Part shown: positions 7,965 through 13,491 of the stretch, piece after piece
Layout: each line of letters begins with the position of its first letter
How positions within the stretch are numbered: position 1 is the first letter of the stretch
NCBI GenBank assembly: GCA_903892365.1
Contig: CAITIF010000553.1
Coordinates: 1 to 13,491, forward strand
Length of the DNA: 13,491 nt
Direction: 5' to 3'
Origin: an uncultured Pirellula sp.
Lineage (GTDB): Bacteria > Planctomycetota > Planctomycetia > Pirellulales > Pirellulaceae
Translations under genes and position numbers: made by a program
The notes under the pieces: generated by a model
Databases searched by the model: none
What the model saw: only the letters and a program-made list of their open reading frames with translations
What the model was told of the DNA's origin: nothing

Positions 7965-9320
7965 ATGATGTTAACCATTTTTGGCCAACATGGCGCCTCG
8001 CGCAGCTACTGCGATCGCGAATCGCGTCGCTCGTTTCTCAAAATTGGCGGCATGAGCTTTGGCGCAACCGCTTTTGGACTAGCCGATGTCTTGCGTGCCG
8101 AATCGAACCAGGGCAAGTCCAATTCGCACAAGGCTCTCATTCAGATTTTCTTGGGCGGGGGACCTCCGCATCAAGACATGTGGGATATCAAGACGCAGGC
8201 ACCTTCGGAGATTCGCGGCGAGTTTCGTCCGATTTCTACCAATGTGTCTGGGATTCAAATCTGCGAAGTGTTTCCGAAACTTGCTCGGCATATGGACAAA
8301 GCCGCCATCATCCGTTCCGTGGTCGGAAGCAAAGATCGCCATGAATCGTATCAGTGTTTAAGCGGATGGATTCCAGACGACCTGAAGACCTTGGGTGGTC
8401 GCCCTTCCATCGGTGGTGCGGTTTCTAAGTTACAAGGCCATGTCGATCCTGCGGTCCCCCCCTTTGTTGGCTTGGCAGAACGATCAAGCCACGTGCCATG
8501 GTCGGACTGCGGTAGCGCCGGGTTCTTGGGTGCATCGCATGGTGCTTTCAAACCCGACGGCCCCGGTATCGAAAACATGAAGCTCAATGGGATCTCGCTG
8601 GAACGGCTTCAAGACCGAAAGCGTCTGTTGACCAGCCTGGACGCGATGCGCCGCGATATCGACACGTCCGGTGTCATCGAAGGCATGGACGCATTCAATC
8701 AACGAGCGTTAGATGTGTTGACCAGCAGCAAACTGGTGGACGCATTGGATATCTCTAAAGAATCGCCAGAGACCATTGCACGTTACGGAGATGGAAAGCC
8801 ATACCAATTTCAGTATGACGGCGTTGCAACTCGCAATGACCATTTGTTGATCGCTCGTCGATTGATCGAAGCGGGCGTTCGAGTGGTCAGCCTGTCTTTT
8901 GGCCGCTGGGATAGCCATTCCAAAAACTTCGATATGGTTCGCGACCACGGCGGCAAATTGGATCAGTGCTTGAGCGCATTGGTCGAAGACCTCGAGTCGC
9001 GAGGAATGCTGGATGATGTCAGTATTGTCGTGTGGGGCGAATTCGGTCGCACGCCAAAAATCAATAAAGAGGCAGGACGGGACCACTGGTCACCTGTCAG
9101 CTGCGCGTGGTTGGCCGGAGGCGGAATCCGTCCAGGGCAAGTCATCGGCGAAACCAACCGATTGGGTGAATACGCGACCCTTCGCCCTGTCCATGTGCAA
9201 GAAGTGATCGCGACGCTTTATCACAACATGGGCATCAACGTTTCCACCACGACGCTCCCGGATCCTACCGGTCGTCCCCAGTTTCTTGTTGAACATGAGC
9301 CAATTCGGGAACTAATCTAA
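7965..9320 (+). CDS. DUF1501 family protein, Tat-exported
   Basis: This is a DUF1501 protein, an alkaline-phosphatase/sulfatase-like fold family greatly expanded in Planctomycetes; its reaction is unknown. From the ATG at 7965 it has 451 aa. The N-terminus MMLTIFGQ...CDRESRRSFLKIGGMSFGATAFGLADVLRA carries a twin-arginine motif (R21-R22), so export in folded form is expected. Family landmarks are the GGGPPHQDMWD stretch after the signal, SFGRWDSHSKNFD, VVWGEFGRTPKINKEAGRDHW, LAGGGIRPGQVIGETNRLGE and the C-terminal PDPTGRPQFL. The start at 7965 (or the next ATG, 7968) matches the usual family N-terminus; a weak GGA lies upstream. The stop overlaps the start of the DUF1549/DUF1553 gene in TAATG, so the two are translationally coupled. 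These families are commonly paired, which suggests a shared surface or periplasmic function. Confidence 0.93.
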   Translation: MMLTIFGQHGASRSYCDRESRRSFLKIGGMSFGATAFGLADVLRAESNQGKSNSHKALIQIFLGGGPPHQDMWDIKTQAPSEIRGEFRPISTNVSGIQICEVFPKLARHMDKAAIIRSVVGSKDRHESYQCLSGWIPDDLKTLGGRPSIGGAVSKLQGHVDPAVPPFVGLAERSSHVPWSDCGSAGFLGASHGAFKPDGPGIENMKLNGISLERLQDRKRLLTSLDAMRRDIDTSGVIEGMDAFNQRALDVLTSSKLVDALDISKESPETIARYGDGKPYQFQYDGVATRNDHLLIARRLIEAGVRVVSLSFGRWDSHSKNFDMVRDHGGKLDQCLSALVEDLESRGMLDDVSIVVWGEFGRTPKINKEAGRDHWSPVSCAWLAGGGIRPGQVIGETNRLGEYATLRPVHVQEVIATLYHNMGINVSTTTLPDPTGRPQFLVEHEPIRELI

Positions 9321-11845
9321 TGCAAAACTATCGACGGTTCTGCATGATGCACGCCTTGGCCTGTTGGACGCTCTGGTGCTTTAACACATCGTTCGCGGTA
9401 TCCGATGCACCGGTAGCCGATGCACCGGTAGCCGCTACGGCGTCATCCACAACGGCAGACATGCAGTCGATACGATTTGAAAGCCAGCAGCTTCCAACCG
9501 ATCAGCCTGCCAAACTTCTGCTGCGCGGCAGTGACGCTCGGCATCAAGTCTTGTTGACCGGCATCGATCGAGAAGGGTTTCATGTGGACCTTGCTCGGTC
9601 GGTTCAATACCAAATCACACCACCTGGCGTTGCGACCGTCGACGCAAACGCACAACTGGTGCCTCTTCAAAACGGCACGGCAACGTTGACCGCCCAAACC
9701 AAAGAAGGACTAACTGCTTCGATCCCGATCGAGGTCGTGGACTGGGATGATAATCCTGCAGTCAGTTTCTCAAACCAAGTGGTTCCGATCTTTACGAAAC
9801 TCGGTTGCAACGGTGGCGGATGCCATGGGAAAGCTGCTGGGCAAAACGGATTCAAGTTGTCGTTATTGGGCTTCGAGCCGCGGGAAGACTACGAACATCT
9901 TGTGAAAGAGTCTCGTGGACGCCGCCTTTCTCAAGCAGCACCTGATTCTAGCTTGCTGCTGACCAAAGCCATTAATCTCAGCCCACACGGCGGTGGACAA
10001 AGAATGGAAGTCCAATCGCACGAGTATCGTTTATTGCGACGCTGGATTTCTCAAGGGATGCAACCTGGGTCAGCAAACGATCCGATCGTAACCGGAATTC
10101 AAGTCTCTCCCTCGAACCGCCGCATGCGCCCCGGTACCCAGCAGCAATTGTCAGTCACGGCCCAATTTTCCAACGGTCAAGCGTTGGATGTTACGGCCGC
10201 CGTTCAGTTCGAAAGCAACGACACGGATATGGCAGACGTTTCCAAGCTTGGATTGGTATCGATCAAAGACCTAGCCGGCGAGGTGGCGATCATGGCCCGA
10301 TACCAAGGGCAGGTTGCGGTCTTCCGCGCAAGTGTTCCCATCTTGAGCGGCAACAATCAATGGCCCGAAGCAACCAATCCAGTCGACATTGCAGTGATCA
10401 ATCAATTGAAGTCGCTCAATATCCCAATCTCCAAATTGAGCGACGACGCTACATTTCAAAGACGCGTCACGCTGGATCTGACCGGCAGATTGCCCACTCT
10501 CGAAGAGACACGCGCCTTCCAACAAAATTTCTCGGCTGGCAAACGAAGCGAGTTAATTGAGAATCTGCTGGCAAGCGACGCGTACGCTGAACACTTTGCC
10601 AACAAATGGATGGTGATCTTACGGAACCGACGTGATGGGATCGGACAAAAGACGGGCTCCTTTGCGTTCCACCGTTGGATTCAAGAACAGATCGCTCTCA
10701 ATCGGCCCTTTGATGCCTTTGTCCGAGACATCGTAGCCGCCTCAGGAACCATCGACGTGCATCCACCAGTGGCATGGTATCGCCAAGTCTCCGACAACTT
10801 TAGTCGGTTGGAAGATACGGCTCAATTGTTTATGGGGCAACGAATCCAATGCGCTCGATGCCATCATCATCCCATGGAAAAGTGGGGCCAGCGGGATTAC
10901 TTTCAATTGGCTTCCTTTTTCTCTCAAGTCCGAACAAAACCCGGGCCGACTCCCGATGAGGCGATGGTTTTCACCGCGTTGGGGGCTCCGCGTGCCGCAC
11001 ATCCAAAGACGGGCGAGTCGCTGCGCCCAGCCGGTCTAGATGGGCCTGTGGTTGAGGATCAAGATGGGCGAGACCCTCGCGAAGCTCTGGTTGATTGGAT
11101 GGTCGATAAGCAGAATCGGTTTTTTGCCAAATCGATCGCTAACCGATACTGGAAACACTTCCTAGGTAGAGGATTGGTCGAGCCAGAAGATGACATGCGA
11201 GTTACCAACCCACCCTCCAATCCAGAGCTTCTGGATGCACTTGCATTGCAACTGACGGATTCAGGTTACGATATCAAATCGCTGATTCGAGCCATCTGCA
11301 ATTCGCGCGTCTACCAACTCGATACCGAACCCAACGGAGACAATCTGCGGGATCGCAAATGCTATTCCCGTTTTTATCCCAAGCGATTATCGGCCGAGCA
11401 GATGCTGGATTGCGTCGATCAATTCTTAGGGACAAGCACGAGCTTCGAATCGATGCCAGCCAAGACCCGAGCCACCGCGCTGCCCGATACGTCGTTTCGA
11501 TCCTATTTCTTAACGGTGTTTGGTCGCCCCGAGGGATCAACAGCTTGCGAATGCGAACGGGCGAACGAGTCCACTTTGGCTCAGAGCTTGCATTTCACCA
11601 ACTCGAAGGAGCTGATTGCGAAGTTGGCTGATCCCCAAGCGTTGCCTCAAACCATATCACCTACCGGGGAATCGGCAGAGTCCAAGATTCAAGAAATCTA
11701 CCTGAGGGCGTTCTCGCGATCGCCGAACGAACAAGAGCTTTCTTCGTCATTGGCTTACTTAAGCCAAAAGGAAAATCAACAAGAAGCGTACCAGGACTTG
11801 GTCTGGGCCCTGCTGAACTGCAAGGAGTTCTTGTTCAATCACTAG
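9320..11845 (+). CDS. Secreted cytochrome-c-like PSCyt/DUF1549/DUF1553 protein with Ig-like domains
   Basis: This is one of the large exported proteins typical of Planctomycetes; its function is unknown, with redox or heme binding inferred from motifs. The 841 aa open with a signal peptide (core about 10-24, cleavage near SFA at 26). A Big2-type Ig-like domain follows (about 50-140). Next is a cytochrome-like segment with C163-NGGG-C168-H169, a CX4CH spacing usual for this family, plus the landmarks GQNGFKLSLLGFEP and HGGG. A second Ig-like domain spans about 257-342. DUF1549 (about 355-540) ends with CARCHHHPMEKW (C511, C514, H515). DUF1553 fills about 585-835, with ANRYWKHFLGRGLVEPEDD and YPKRLSAEQMLD. 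All expected regions are present, so the gene looks intact. Its ATG shares a base with the DUF1501 stop. This order, with DUF1501 first, is less usual to my knowledge. Confidence 0.93.
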   Translation: MQNYRRFCMMHALACWTLWCFNTSFAVSDAPVADAPVAATASSTTADMQSIRFESQQLPTDQPAKLLLRGSDARHQVLLTGIDREGFHVDLARSVQYQITPPGVATVDANAQLVPLQNGTATLTAQTKEGLTASIPIEVVDWDDNPAVSFSNQVVPIFTKLGCNGGGCHGKAAGQNGFKLSLLGFEPREDYEHLVKESRGRRLSQAAPDSSLLLTKAINLSPHGGGQRMEVQSHEYRLLRRWISQGMQPGSANDPIVTGIQVSPSNRRMRPGTQQQLSVTAQFSNGQALDVTAAVQFESNDTDMADVSKLGLVSIKDLAGEVAIMARYQGQVAVFRASVPILSGNNQWPEATNPVDIAVINQLKSLNIPISKLSDDATFQRRVTLDLTGRLPTLEETRAFQQNFSAGKRSELIENLLASDAYAEHFANKWMVILRNRRDGIGQKTGSFAFHRWIQEQIALNRPFDAFVRDIVAASGTIDVHPPVAWYRQVSDNFSRLEDTAQLFMGQRIQCARCHHHPMEKWGQRDYFQLASFFSQVRTKPGPTPDEAMVFTALGAPRAAHPKTGESLRPAGLDGPVVEDQDGRDPREALVDWMVDKQNRFFAKSIANRYWKHFLGRGLVEPEDDMRVTNPPSNPELLDALALQLTDSGYDIKSLIRAICNSRVYQLDTEPNGDNLRDRKCYSRFYPKRLSAEQMLDCVDQFLGTSTSFESMPAKTRATALPDTSFRSYFLTVFGRPEGSTACECERANESTLAQSLHFTNSKELIAKLADPQALPQTISPTGESAESKIQEIYLRAFSRSPNEQELSSSLAYLSQKENQQEAYQDLVWALLNCKEFLFNH
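9404..9433 (+). repeat. Perfect 15-base tandem duplication in the PSCyt gene
   Basis: The 15-base unit GATGCACCGGTAGCC occurs twice in tandem and encodes DAPVA-DAPVA just after the predicted signal-peptide cleavage site. It keeps the frame. The exact identity of the copies suggests a recent slippage event in a flexible linker. Confidence 0.9.
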
Positions 11846-11852
11846 CGAATGG

Positions 11853-12057
11853 TTGGTTCCTATTGCAGCTTCAGTTTTTCCTCTTCGTTTGTATACCAGA
11901 GGAGCGTTGTGCATAGTCAGCTCCAACAATTGCGCCCAAGAGAACATAAAGTCTTTCTTCAGGAGTTCGCAAGCTTGCTAGCCGTGCTTCGAATTCCGAA
12001 AGTCGCCCTTGTTCCACAAGTGACTCTGCCAACGACTCGAGGGTAAAAAGGTACGAA
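11853..12057 (-). repeat. Left copy of a 205-base direct repeat flanking the toxin-antitoxin operon
   Basis: Matches 12801-13005 in the same orientation at a constant offset of 948 bases, without gaps. By eye I count 6 mismatches (about 97% identity). It begins 7 bases after the DUF1553-gene stop and ends abruptly after GTACGAA. Confidence 0.95.
11871..12057 (-). pseudogene. Orphaned 3' fragment of the helical ORF at 12819-13223
   Basis: Within the left repeat, the minus strand reads 61 codons from SYLFTLESLAESL to the stop at 11871-11873, equivalent to the C-terminal part of the ORF at 12819-13223. Compared with the right copy, two of the six base changes are silent. The other four give V/L, L/V, V/I and A/T, all conservative, and there is no stop or frameshift. 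The upstream 5' part is absent: beyond 12057 the sequence changes to an unrelated 62-base spacer and then the toxin gene. No start codon with a ribosome site is visible, so this is best called a truncated paralogue. The mild substitutions suggest the copy was under protein-level selection for some time, or that gene conversion operates. Confidence 0.75.
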
Positions 12058-12119
12058 CGCTGCCAGTGGGTGAGGGATGGGCCTCAGAGCAATCCAAGCT
12101 ACTAAACCGGTTACGATTG

Positions 12120-12422
12120 TTACCGTTGGTCTTCAAGTAGTTCGGTTGTTAATGTCCGAGCTCCATGAATCACAGCGAGTACAAATAGTGTTGAACCGCT
12201 CGCTTGATAGATAAGTCGATACGGTCCCTCAATGACCTCGCGAATGGTCGCATCTCCAAATTCAGGAACCACTTCACCCGACAAGGCCTGTTCTTGAATT
12301 TGAATTGACCGCGAAGTCAATCGATCAATCATCCTTCTTGCGTAGAACTCTGAATCTTTCGAAATGTAGTCGTAAATCCCGTTTAGATGACGAATCGCAT
12401 TGGCGGTCCACTCAACATTCAT
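12120..12422 (-). CDS. ParE/RelE-superfamily toxin of a type II toxin-antitoxin system
   Basis: This small 100-aa protein fits the plasmid-stabilisation toxin family. It has an N-terminal VEWTANAIRHLNGIYDYISKDS, two helices with ARRMIDRLTSR, then the beta-strand core REVIEGPYRLIYQ and the terminal LFVLAVIHGARTL. RelE-branch members cleave mRNA on the ribosome, while ParE-branch members poison DNA gyrase. The sequence resembles the ParE side slightly more, but I cannot separate the two by eye. Its ATG overlaps the antitoxin stop in ATGA, giving the usual antitoxin-first operon with coupled translation. It is intact and of normal length. It lies between two direct repeats of a neighbouring gene end, which points to a mobile or rearranged origin. 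Confidence 0.88.
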   Translation of the reverse strand: MNVEWTANAIRHLNGIYDYISKDSEFYARRMIDRLTSRSIQIQEQALSGEVVPEFGDATIREVIEGPYRLIYQASGSTLFVLAVIHGARTLTTELLEDQR

Positions 12423-12616
12423 TCTGAAAGACCAAATTTCTTGCGAACTTCATCCACGTTGGTTGTATTTCCCAGTTCGACATCTTTTAGTCCCGATTCA
12501 ATCGATTGTCGGACGTAAATCCGATACATCACATCATCCCAAGTAGCGGGTGACGGCAACGAGTCAATAAGTTTATGAGCGTTTTCTTTAATATCGGTCA
12601 CGGGTATTTGCGACAC
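12419..12616 (-). CDS. Antitoxin of the ParE/RelE-type module
   Basis: This 65-aa partner has a pattern I associate with small antitoxins of RelE/ParE modules: an N-terminal helix with AHKLIDSLPSPATWDDVMYRIYVRQSIESGLKDVE and a C-terminal VRKKFGLSE. It neutralises the toxin by direct binding, and such proteins usually also repress their own promoter; whether this short form binds DNA is not evident. The start is GTG at 12616, supported by a near-perfect ribosome site 5 bases upstream. The stop overlaps the toxin start by 4 bases. Strong initiation of the antitoxin with coupled toxin synthesis fits the need to keep the antitoxin in excess. Confidence 0.82.
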   Translation of the reverse strand: MSQIPVTDIKENAHKLIDSLPSPATWDDVMYRIYVRQSIESGLKDVELGNTTNVDEVRKKFGLSE

Positions 12617-12621
12617 AGTCT

Positions 12622-12630
12622 ACCTCCTTC
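12622..12630 (-). promoter_or_regulatory. Near-perfect Shine-Dalgarno sequence of the antitoxin
   Basis: GAAGGAGGT on the minus strand is followed after 5 bases by the GTG at 12616. It is much stronger than the ribosome sites of the other genes here, and it decides this GTG start. Confidence 0.85.
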
Positions 12631-12657
12631 TATCTAGGGTCCTATCCGAACGCTCTA

Positions 12658-12684
12658 ATTGTAGCATACTGCGATCAAAGTCAA
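12658..12684 (-). promoter_or_regulatory. Probable sigma-70-like promoter of the toxin-antitoxin operon
   Basis: On the minus strand, TTGACT (12679-12684) is followed after 15 bases by TACAAT (12658-12663), preceded by TGC as in an extended -10 element. The spacer is shorter than the usual 17, which the extended -10 may offset. It sits about 40 bases upstream of the antitoxin GTG and inside the segment between the repeats, so the module would carry its own promoter. I found no clear operator palindrome. Confidence 0.55.
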
Positions 12685-12800
12685 AATCGACAAAAATTGC
12701 TGAACGTTGTTCACTGTTAGTCGAAAGGCACCGTTCAACCAGCCCGAGCGAAGAGAGTTTCCATGTCAAAAGCACTCGATCGAGGGCTTGGGTGCATCGT

Positions 12801-13005
12801 TTGGTTCCTATTGCAGCTTCAGTTTTTCCTCTTCGCTTGTACACCAGAGGAGCGTTGTGCATAGTCAGCTCCAACGATTGCGCCCAAGAGAAGATAAAGT
12901 CTTTCTTCAGGAGTTCGCACGCTTGCTAGCCGTGCTTCGAATTCCGAAAGTCGCCCTTGTTCCACAAGTGACTCTGCCAACGACTCGAGAGTAAAAAGGT
13001 ACGAA
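12801..13005 (-). repeat. Right copy of the 205-base direct repeat
   Basis: Matches 11853-12057 at 199 of 205 positions by eye, in the same orientation. This copy is still attached to an open reading frame: it covers the last 61 codons and stop of the ORF at 12819-13223 plus 18 bases beyond it. A 10-base palindrome CTCGATCGAG lies just outside its left edge (12775-12784). Confidence 0.95.
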
Positions 13006-13223
13006 GTCTCTGCTGGATCCGATTTGAATCGCTCGAATTCCCTTTCGAGAATCCTATCAATCGCGTCGAATCGCTCCAAGCGCACCAGGAGGGACATGAG
13101 AATCGGGCTGCCGAAAGTTGTTGACAGGCCACTCCAATCCTTGCCAACGCTTTCGTATAGCTTCTCCACCAAGTCAATTTGGACGCGATTACGGCTTTGC
13201 GTTTTCAGCATGACTTGATTCAT
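12819..13223 (-). CDS. Small helical hypothetical protein, possibly 5'-truncated
   Basis: I do not recognise a family. The 134-aa frame (ATG at 13223; it opens with TTG at 13238, and another ATG lies at 13211) is rich in Leu, Glu and Arg. It has helix-pair-like segments such as SLLVRLERFDAIDRILEREFERF, LFTLESLAESLVEQGRLSEFEARLASV and RTPEERLYLLLGAIVGADYA. This is suggestive of a TPR-like or other alpha-solenoid repeat. There is no signal peptide. None of the starts has a ribosome site, and the upstream sequence changes directly into an intergenic hairpin cluster, so it may be the surviving tail of a longer gene. Its last 61 codons are duplicated beyond the toxin-antitoxin operon. The conservative nature of the differences between copies supports real coding. 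Confidence 0.6.
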   Translation of the reverse strand: MNQVMLKTQSRNRVQIDLVEKLYESVGKDWSGLSTTFGSPILMSLLVRLERFDAIDRILEREFERFKSDPAETSYLFTLESLAESLVEQGRLSEFEARLASVRTPEERLYLLLGAIVGADYAQRSSGVQAKRKN

Positions 13224-13278
13224 ACCGTGTGGCAACAAGATTTAAACCGTGGCCAGTTCCAACCTCGAAGAGCCTTAC

Positions 13279-13307
13279 GCGAAGGTGGGCCTTGAGCCCT
13301 CCTTCGC
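13279..13307. repeat. Intergenic hairpin 1 (GCGAAGG stem)
   Basis: Left arm GCGAAGG-T-GGGC and right arm GCCC-T-CCTTCGC enclose the loop CTTGA; only the T/T position is unpaired. It is followed by AACAGGTTTGG, exactly as hairpin 2 at 13434 is. There is no T-run after it, so it is not a classical terminator. Confidence 0.85.
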
Positions 13308-13374
13308 AACAGGTTTGGTCGGCTGTCTTGGTTTGGTCGATTAGGCCATTAGCACACCAAACCTATTACGACGT

Positions 13375-13391
13375 GTCGGGGCAAGCCCGAC
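13375..13391. repeat. Intergenic hairpin 3 (GTCGGG stem)
   Basis: GTCGGG and CCCGAC pair perfectly (6 bp) around the loop GCAAG, inside the 134-base inverted-repeat segment. Confidence 0.75.
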
Positions 13392-13433
13392 CGTCGCTGC
13401 GGCGAGCAAGCGGGCAACGCCAGCAAGAGCAAC

Positions 13434-13463
13434 GCGAAGCTGGGCCTCGTGCCCAAGCTTCGC
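13434..13463. repeat. Intergenic hairpin 2 (GCGAAGC stem)
   Basis: Left arm GCGAAGCTGGGC and right arm GCCCAAGCTTCGC enclose the loop CTCGT, with a single bulged A. It is a diverged copy of hairpin 1. The seventh stem pair is G-C there and C-G here, so both bases have changed together and pairing is kept. It is followed by the same AACAGGTTTGG. Confidence 0.85.
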
Positions 13464-13491
13464 AACAGGTTTGGCGTGCTAACACCACCAA

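Larger units (their letters stand above)
13349..13482. repeat. 134-base segment bounded by 16-base inverted repeats
   Basis: TTAGCACACCAAACCT (13349-13364) and AGGTTTGGCGTGCTAA (13467-13482) are reverse complements except for one position. The inside is GC-rich and holds hairpins at 13375-13391 and 13434-13463. It has no coding potential. The size and terminal inverted repeats resemble a miniature inverted-repeat element or a repetitive extragenic palindromic unit. I see no clear target-site duplication. Confidence 0.6.

Noticed and set aside
11849..12046. Plus-strand frame in the left repeat with a relative at 12707-12994
   Set aside because: The similarity between the two follows from the DNA repeat. 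The substitutions fit the minus-strand frame (silent or conservative), so the plus-strand frame is antisense.
12058..12119. Integron attC site next to the toxin-antitoxin genes
   Set aside because: Toxin-antitoxin cassettes are common in integrons, but I could not find paired RYYYAAC and GTTRRRY core sites around this module.
12620..12874. Minus-strand open frame overlapping the right repeat and the toxin-antitoxin promoter
   Set aside because: It is out of frame with the helical ORF, covers the promoter region, and its beginning recurs as a frame in the left repeat only because the DNA is duplicated.
13279..13307. Rho-independent terminator
   Set aside because: The stem is strong, but no T-run follows on either strand, and a structural copy occurs again at 13434, which fits a repeat element better.
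13279..13491. CRISPR array
   Set aside because: The repeats are inverted or hairpin units at irregular spacing and differ from each other; there are no regular spacers and no cas gene.

Overview
The window looks like a chromosomal piece of a planctomycete, most likely Pirellulaceae/Rhodopirellula-like. The strongest evidence is the adjacent pair of a Tat-exported DUF1501 protein and a large secreted DUF1549/DUF1553 protein with cytochrome-c-like CX4CH and CX2CH motifs. That pair is a hallmark of Planctomycetes. The small cytoplasmic protein and LolA-like lipoprotein upstream of the sensor kinase also resemble planctomycete-type conserved hypotheticals. This lineage call comes from family knowledge and has not been tested by a search.

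Positions 1-7622 hold six genes, all on the minus strand. In transcription order they are a secreted GH36-type alpha-galactosidase, a 161-aa conserved hypothetical, a LolA-like lipoprotein, a membrane histidine kinase, an NtrC-type sigma-54 response regulator, and a Baeyer-Villiger-type flavin monooxygenase cut by the left edge. The four central genes overlap or lie within 8 bases of each other and form a clear operon. The alpha-galactosidase (63-base gap) and the monooxygenase (42-base gap) may or may not be co-transcribed. The natural reading is a lipoprotein plus two-component signalling unit that activates sigma-54 promoters elsewhere. I found no sigma-54 promoter in the window.

Positions 7623-7964 are a divergent intergenic region. 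Positions 7965-11845 on the plus strand carry the DUF1501 and DUF1549/DUF1553 genes, whose stop and start overlap in TAATG. This is a two-gene unit for a cell-surface or periplasmic process whose biochemical role is not known.

Positions 11846-13491 are an accessory, rearranged region. A ParE/RelE-type toxin-antitoxin operon (12120-12616, minus) lies between two direct copies of a 205-base sequence (11853-12057 and 12801-13005) that differ at only 6 positions. The right copy is the 3' end of a 134-aa helical ORF. The left copy is the same 3' end cut off from any gene body and abutting the DUF1553 stop. To the right (13279-13482) lies a cluster of intergenic hairpins and inverted repeats. Two hairpins show a compensatory pair change, and a 16-base terminal-inverted-repeat pair bounds a 134-base segment. 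This region holds the least ordinary signals in the window. I see no rRNA, tRNA, CRISPR array or transposase gene.
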